Made by a program: the position numbers and the translations under genes
DNA from: Symsagittifera roscoffensis
Lineage: Eukaryota > Xenacoelomorpha > Acoela > Convolutidae
NCBI RefSeq assembly: GCF_963678635.1
Contig: NC_087066.1
Location: 11,020,517-11,084,516, forward strand
DNA: 64,000 nucleotides
Reading direction: 5' to 3'
Shown here: piece after piece, positions 63,518 through 64,000 of the stretch
How the letters are laid out: the number at the start of each line of letters is the position of its first letter
Position numbering within the stretch: the first letter of the stretch is position 1
The notes under the pieces: model-generated
What the model was told of the DNA's origin: nothing
Seen by the model: the letters and a program-made list of their open reading frames with translations, nothing else
Databases searched by the model: none

Positions 63518-63916
63518 TTGTCTGAAGAAAAAAATCCACCCCGTGAATACTTTTACGAAACTGACATCAAAGAATGCTATTTTCACCTCTGTCAGAGCTT
63601 TATGCGGAAAGTATCCGAATTGTGCCCTAAAATGACTCACATATCAAACTGCGAGCTAGTCTTAGCGCTGAATATGATTCATGCGCTTAGTTTTGTGCCG
63701 GAGTCAAAAGTGGAAATGGGATTCGACCTAGTAGCTGAGGAAATATGCAGTGTGGCAACCAAACTGGATATTTCACAAAGTGATCTCAAAAAGTTAGACG
63801 AGCTCACGGCTTATTTCCAAAAAAAACTTACATTGAAGGAAATTAATTGGCCGAAAAACCCTCTTTCCTATTTCTTTACTGAACTCCTATTTACGGGAGG
63901 CTGGGTTGGGGATTGA
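63518..63916 (+). pseudogene. MULE transposase relic 2
   Basis: 133 open codons: CYFHLCQSFMRKVSELCPK, NCELVLALNMIHALSFVPES, KLDISQSDLKKLDELTAYFQ. This corresponds to the part after the catalytic core of MULE/FLYWCH transposases (FH--QS--RK--ELGL). It shares long stretches with relic 1 but is better preserved. The core itself is absent, so it is a fragment. Confidence 0.65.
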
Positions 63917-64000
63917 CCTAAAAAGAGATAACAATTTTTTCAAATTTTTTTGAAAATCCTCCCCCCCCCCCCCCCTATCGAACAATTCCTAGATCCCCGA
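63917..64000. other. Window end with C-run
   Basis: A C-run of about 17 at 63961, then TAGATCCCCG at the edge, possibly the start of another family B copy. Confidence 0.4.

Overview
The window is AT-rich nuclear DNA from an animal, probably an aquatic invertebrate. The evidence is many small exons with GT/AG borders, a nuclear tRNA-Ile gene with an intron, a BEL/Pao retrotransposon (a metazoan group), FLYWCH/MULE transposon relics, and a kinase-regulatory CNH domain of the MAP4K4/TNIK/Misshapen type. I cannot name the species. Only a small fraction codes for host protein. Most of the rest is dispersed repeats, short inverted-repeat elements and long runs of G or C.

Layout. 1-2330: a cluster of two related miniature inverted-repeat families, one copy nested in another, with a tRNA-Ile(TAT) gene between two copies. 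2331-5204: AT-rich, with a repeat built on ATAATCGATTAT. 5205-27255 (+): one large gene that I assembled from 24 exons, about 1,330 residues. It has a disordered, basic/Gly/Ser/Thr-rich N-terminal half, a coiled-coil middle and a helical C-terminal third; I do not recognise the family. Its introns hold several repeat families and a 467-bp palindromic element. 27256-38850: non-coding, with a non-LTR retrotransposon relic, the 3' end of another retroelement, a TTAACCCC-rich inverted-repeat element apparently split by a FLYWCH-bearing insertion, and one orphan exon of a trypsin-like protease whose catalytic His position reads Asn. 38860-48284 (-): a complete but mutated BEL/Pao retrotransposon with matching 459-bp LTRs and a 5-bp target-site duplication. 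Between its 5' LTR and gag it carries a piece of a protein disulfide isomerase (ERp57-like b domain) and a second unknown ORF. 51518-55515 (+): exons of a MAP4K4-family CNH domain that are clearly homologous but broken by frame changes, an in-frame TGA and a missing middle, followed by an open Gln/Ser-rich tail. 55947-56337: a nearly perfect hairpin with arms of about 187 nt, beside a 200-base assembly gap. 56562-64000: mostly repeats, including a 47-bp tandem array and two MULE transposase relics.

The large gene keeps its reading frame through 24 exons, so general sequence error is an unlikely cause of the many breaks in the CNH copy and the retrotransposon; those look like real decay. The most interesting item is the BEL/Pao element with apparently captured host sequence directly after its 5' LTR.
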